A stretch of 8,102 nt of DNA from contig CAKRNX010000101.1 of NCBI GenBank assembly GCA_934371475.1, positions 1 through 8,102 of the forward strand. The letters are read 5' to 3'. The notes under the pieces are model-generated. The model worked only from the letters and a program-made list of their open reading frames with translations. It did not search any database and had not been told where the DNA came from. This DNA comes from an uncultured Lachnospiraceae bacterium (lineage in GTDB: Bacteria; Bacillota; Clostridia; Lachnospirales; Lachnospiraceae). Made by a program: the position numbers and the translations under genes. Below are positions 6,163-8,102 of this stretch, piece by piece; positions within the stretch are counted from its first letter, which is position 1; every line of letters begins with the position of its first letter.

Positions 6163-7173
6163 TTAGTCCTCTTCGTTTTCACTCTCAGCATCTTCCAGCT
6201 GATCCAGGAAGTTCTCAGCACTGTCTCCGATGGAGGAAACGTTGGGATCGTTGTCTGTGGTCTTGGCTATGAGAGCTTCTTCCGGAACCTGAATATTAAC
6301 AGGAGTCGTGTAATCATAGTAAGCTTCCACATAGAGAGCGTTGACATCCAGAGAAACATTTGGCAGAGCAGCGCTGCTGCCAGAGTTGTCGGCTGCCATA
6401 TAGTATCCGAGCAGTTCGCTCAGTGCGGACAGATCGCTGTTGCCAAGATTGAGGTACAGTCTTGTGGGCAGGTAAGTGGTCTCATCCAGGTCAATTTCGA
6501 TATCAAATACAATGCCGGAGAAGAGCGCATCCATAATGGCTGCGGAGTCATCATCGTCCATAGAGGTGCCGGCAGCTTCCATCGCTTCAGTGATGATAGG
6601 CTGCAGATCACTCCAGGTCATGGTAGAGAGCAGCTGGTAGCAGGAGATGCCGTTCACATCAATTGTCTGGTCTCCCAGAGTGAAGGTTCCCGGAAAATCA
6701 GAGAGACTGATATCCATGTTTTGCATCATATCGGTAAGTTCTGTGATATCAGAAGCGTCAACCGTTTCATAATCCCATTCGCCGCCGTTTCCATCGTCAG
6801 CATATACGTAGGTTTCCCACTGGTCGTTGCTCGGAACCATGTACATTTTCATTTCCATATTCTGACCGACACCAAGGGCATCTACCTTGAGAGAGCCTTC
6901 CATGCCCATAGTCACAGGATCTAATTTGTATCCGATATCAAAAGAACCGGTTGCGCCCATGGAAATGGTGGAGGTTCCGGAAGTCTCAGAAGAGGTAGAC
7001 AGAGCCAGCTGTGCGTTCATATCCATCGTGGCAGAGAATTCTTTTGCGTTCTTGCTGGCCTCTTCATACTTCTGCATTACTTCGTCGACAGTGGCTGCGC
7101 CGACAGGTCCTGCCAGAAATGAAGAGCTAATGCCAAGGATCAGCGCTGATGTCAGTAATGTTTTTCTTTTCAT
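6163..7173 (-). CDS. Secreted DUF6612/LolA-LppX-like protein of unknown function
   Basis: This 336-residue protein has a signal peptide (MKRK, hydrophobic 6-22, likely cleavage in GPVGAA|TV near residue 27) and no lipobox Cys, so it is probably released or wall-retained. The mature N-terminus has a helix-like segment, VDEVMQKYEEASKNAKEFS (29-47), followed by beta-rich alternating segments. VNGISCYQL (173-181) and ETTYLPTRLYLNL (231-243) resemble the V-x-G-x-x-C-Y-x-L and Y-L-P-x-(K/R)-(L/M) elements of LolA/LppX-like families, typified in Firmicutes by DUF6612. The only cysteine after the signal is Cys178. The protein is strongly acidic, ending in a Glu/Asp-rich tail (320-336), with an Asp run at 206-209. 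AAGGAG 7 bases upstream supports the ATG at 7173 over the one at 7191. It is monocistronic, with its own promoter. Its function is unknown; lipid or envelope-ligand binding is only a fold-based guess. Confidence 0.75.
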   Translation of the reverse strand: MKRKTLLTSALILGISSSFLAGPVGAATVDEVMQKYEEASKNAKEFSATMDMNAQLALSTSSETSGTSTISMGATGSFDIGYKLDPVTMGMEGSLKVDALGVGQNMEMKMYMVPSNDQWETYVYADDGNGGEWDYETVDASDITELTDMMQNMDISLSDFPGTFTLGDQTIDVNGISCYQLLSTMTWSDLQPIITEAMEAAGTSMDDDDSAAIMDALFSGIVFDIEIDLDETTYLPTRLYLNLGNSDLSALSELLGYYMAADNSGSSAALPNVSLDVNALYVEAYYDYTTPVNIQVPEEALIAKTTDNDPNVSSIGDSAENFLDQLEDAESENEED

Positions 7174-7180
7174 CTTTTTT

Positions 7181-7186
7181 CTCCTT
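7181..7186 (-). promoter_or_regulatory. Ribosome binding site deciding the start of the secreted protein
   Basis: On the minus strand AAGGAG lies 7 bases before the ATG at 7173-7171. The alternative ATG at 7191-7189 would put this site inside the coding region and add six basic residues before the signal peptide. Confidence 0.85.
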
Positions 7187-7218
7187 CTCATTTACCTTTA
7201 TATAGATACTGCAGAGCA

Positions 7219-7237
7219 AAACACGCAGAGCGTGTTT
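7219..7237 (-). promoter_or_regulatory. Perfect 8-bp hairpin in the leader of the secreted-protein gene
   Basis: AAACACGC and GCGTGTTT are exact inverted copies around a 3-base loop (7227-7229). The hairpin begins about 10 bases after the predicted transcription start (near 7247). Only four U's follow on the minus strand, so termination would be weak. It could be an operator in DNA, a 5' mRNA-stabilising hairpin, or an attenuator. Confidence 0.5.
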
Positions 7238-7253
7238 AACTCACTATGTATTT

Positions 7254-7283
7254 ATTATAAGCACAGCGGCAGATGAGTGTCAA
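7254..7283 (-). promoter_or_regulatory. Consensus sigma-A promoter of the secreted-protein gene
   Basis: On the minus strand TTGACA (7283-7278), an 18-base spacer and TATAAT (7259-7254) are both perfect consensus hexamers. The start is predicted near 7247, giving a leader of about 74 bases with the hairpin at 7219-7237 and the AAGGAG site. Confidence 0.9.
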
Positions 7284-7343
7284 GAGAGAAGAAAAAAGCT
7301 CATAAAAGCTTAAGAAATAAAAAGATGTCGTTTGCAGACAGTT

Positions 7344-7370
7344 CGAAATTGACGAAACTTGCGAAAAAAA
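7344..7370. repeat. Three 9-base direct repeats beginning CGAAA
   Basis: CGAAA starts at 7344, 7353 and 7362, exactly 9 bases apart (CGAAATTGA, CGAAACTTG, CGAAAAAAA). The array directly abuts the putative folC -35 element at 7371. The rest of the divergent spacer (7284-7343) is A-rich, with nothing else that I can assign. Confidence 0.4.
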
Positions 7371-7399
7371 TTGCTTGAACTTGGAAGCAGGTATATTAT
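7371..7399 (+). promoter_or_regulatory. folC: Probable folC promoter
   Basis: TTGCTT (7371-7376), a 17-base spacer and TATTAT (7394-7399, 5 of 6) form the best candidate. TTGAAC (7375-7380) with TATATA (7397-7402) at 16 bases is an alternative. Transcription would start near 7406-7409, leaving a leader of about 90 bases before TTG 7498. Confidence 0.4.
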
Positions 7400-7497
7400 A
7401 TAGTATGGAGAGGAATCCCGGTAAGGATATCCAATCAATGATAAAGTATTGTAAGATCATAAGAGAAAATATCATAAAAGAAAAGAAGGTCATAAGA

Positions 7498-8102
7498 TTG
7501 AATTACGAAGAAGCAGTTAGTTACATATCGGAAGTGCCGAAATTTACCAAAAAAAATGATGCTAAAAATACAGTCGAGCTGCTGAGAAGGCTTGGACATC
7601 CGGAAGAAAATTACAAGATTATTCATGTGGCAGGGACGAACGGAAAAGGATCCGTCTGTGCATTTACCGCCACAATCCTTCAGGAGGCGGGCAAGCGGAC
7701 AGGTCTGTTTATCTCCCCCCATCTGGTGAAGATTAATGAGCGCTTTCAGATCAACCAGGTTCCTGTCTCAGATGAGGTGTTTCTCGAAGCGTTTACACAG
7801 GTGAAAACAGTCATTGACGAGATGGTAAAAGACGGGTTTTATCATCCCACATATTTTGAGATCCTGTTTGCAGTGGGAATGGTAATTTTTTCCAGAGAGA
7901 AAGTGGAATATCTGGTTATGGAGACAGGGCTTGGCGGGCGTCTGGACGCGACGAACACGGTGGCGCATCCGGTTGCCTGCGTGATTACTTCCATCAGTCT
8001 GGATCATATGCAGTATCTGGGTGATACTGTGGCGAAGATCGCAGGAGAGAAAGCGGGAATTATCGTACCTGGCGTGCCGGTGATCTATGATGGAAATGAT
8101 CC
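7498..8102 (+). CDS. folC: Folylpolyglutamate synthase / dihydrofolate synthase, N-terminal part
   Basis: FolC adds glutamate to dihydropteroate and/or tetrahydrofolate using ATP, in the cytoplasm. The first 201 codons of a protein usually near 430 residues are present, running off the window end. Visible motifs: NYEEAVSYISEVPKFTKKN (2-20); the ATP-binding P-loop HVAGTNGKGS (43-52); GLFISPHLVKINERFQIN, typical of the region after it; PTYFEILFAVG; METGLGGRLDATN (141-153); ITSISLDHMQYLGDT (163-177); and GEKAGII (183-189), a Lur/Mur-ligase family region. The TTG at 7498 is chosen because family proteins begin just before N-Y-x-E-A and AAGG (7486-7489) lies 8 bases upstream. In-frame ATGs at 7438 and 7405 would add 20 or 31 residues of basic, Ile/Lys-rich sequence without family similarity that I recognise. 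Confidence 0.93.
   Translation, partial: MNYEEAVSYISEVPKFTKKNDAKNTVELLRRLGHPEENYKIIHVAGTNGKGSVCAFTATILQEAGKRTGLFISPHLVKINERFQINQVPVSDEVFLEAFTQVKTVIDEMVKDGFYHPTYFEILFAVGMVIFSREKVEYLVMETGLGGRLDATNTVAHPVACVITSISLDHMQYLGDTVAKIAGEKAGIIVPGVPVIYDGND

Noticed and set aside
6066..6272. Small plus-strand frame starting at the ade terminator
   Set aside because: It begins inside the terminator hairpin and overlaps the 3' end of the minus-strand secreted-protein gene; no ribosome binding site.
7435..7722. Minus-strand frame opposite the folC start
   Set aside because: The opposite strand encodes the conserved FolC P-loop region, so this is a shadow frame.

Overview
The window looks like chromosomal DNA from a low-to-moderate GC Gram-positive, most plausibly a gut Clostridia/Lachnospiraceae-type bacterium. 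This is inferred from near-consensus AGGAGG ribosome binding sites, sigma-A promoters, the family-level look of the proteins, and use of a TTG start. No rRNA, tRNA, CRISPR array or mobile element is visible.

Positions 1-3352 hold the back part of a BMP/PnrA-type (purine-nucleoside class) ABC importer: the last 31 residues of the ATPase, two consecutive permeases, and then the extracytoplasmic solute-binding protein. The binding-protein gene comes last. It is separated by a 143-base gap that contains a stem-loop and a possible weak promoter, and it has the strongest Shine-Dalgarno in the window. A long hairpin after it (3394-3445) looks like a terminator or attenuator.

Positions 3489-6052 hold a TatD-family metal-dependent hydrolase and, 14 bases later, an adenine deaminase (ade). 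The likely reading is a purine salvage locus: the importer brings in a purine nucleoside or base, and adenine deaminase converts adenine to hypoxanthine plus ammonia. The role of the TatD protein here is unknown. A strong hairpin at 6071-6113 ends this run and can also serve the opposing gene.

Positions 6163-7173 (minus strand) encode a 336-residue secreted protein of the DUF6612/LolA-LppX-like type. It has a consensus promoter (TTGACA, 18 bases, TATAAT) and an 8-bp hairpin in its leader. The divergent spacer (about 7174-7497) carries that promoter, a 9-base-periodic CGAAA repeat and a probable folC promoter. Positions 7498-8102 are the first 201 codons of folylpolyglutamate/dihydrofolate synthase (folC), cut by the window end.

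Nothing here is clearly a new system. The most unusual points are the loss of the usual N-I-G-x-E-G-Q signature in the first permease, a solute-binding protein without a lipobox cysteine, and the arrangement of regulatory hairpins.
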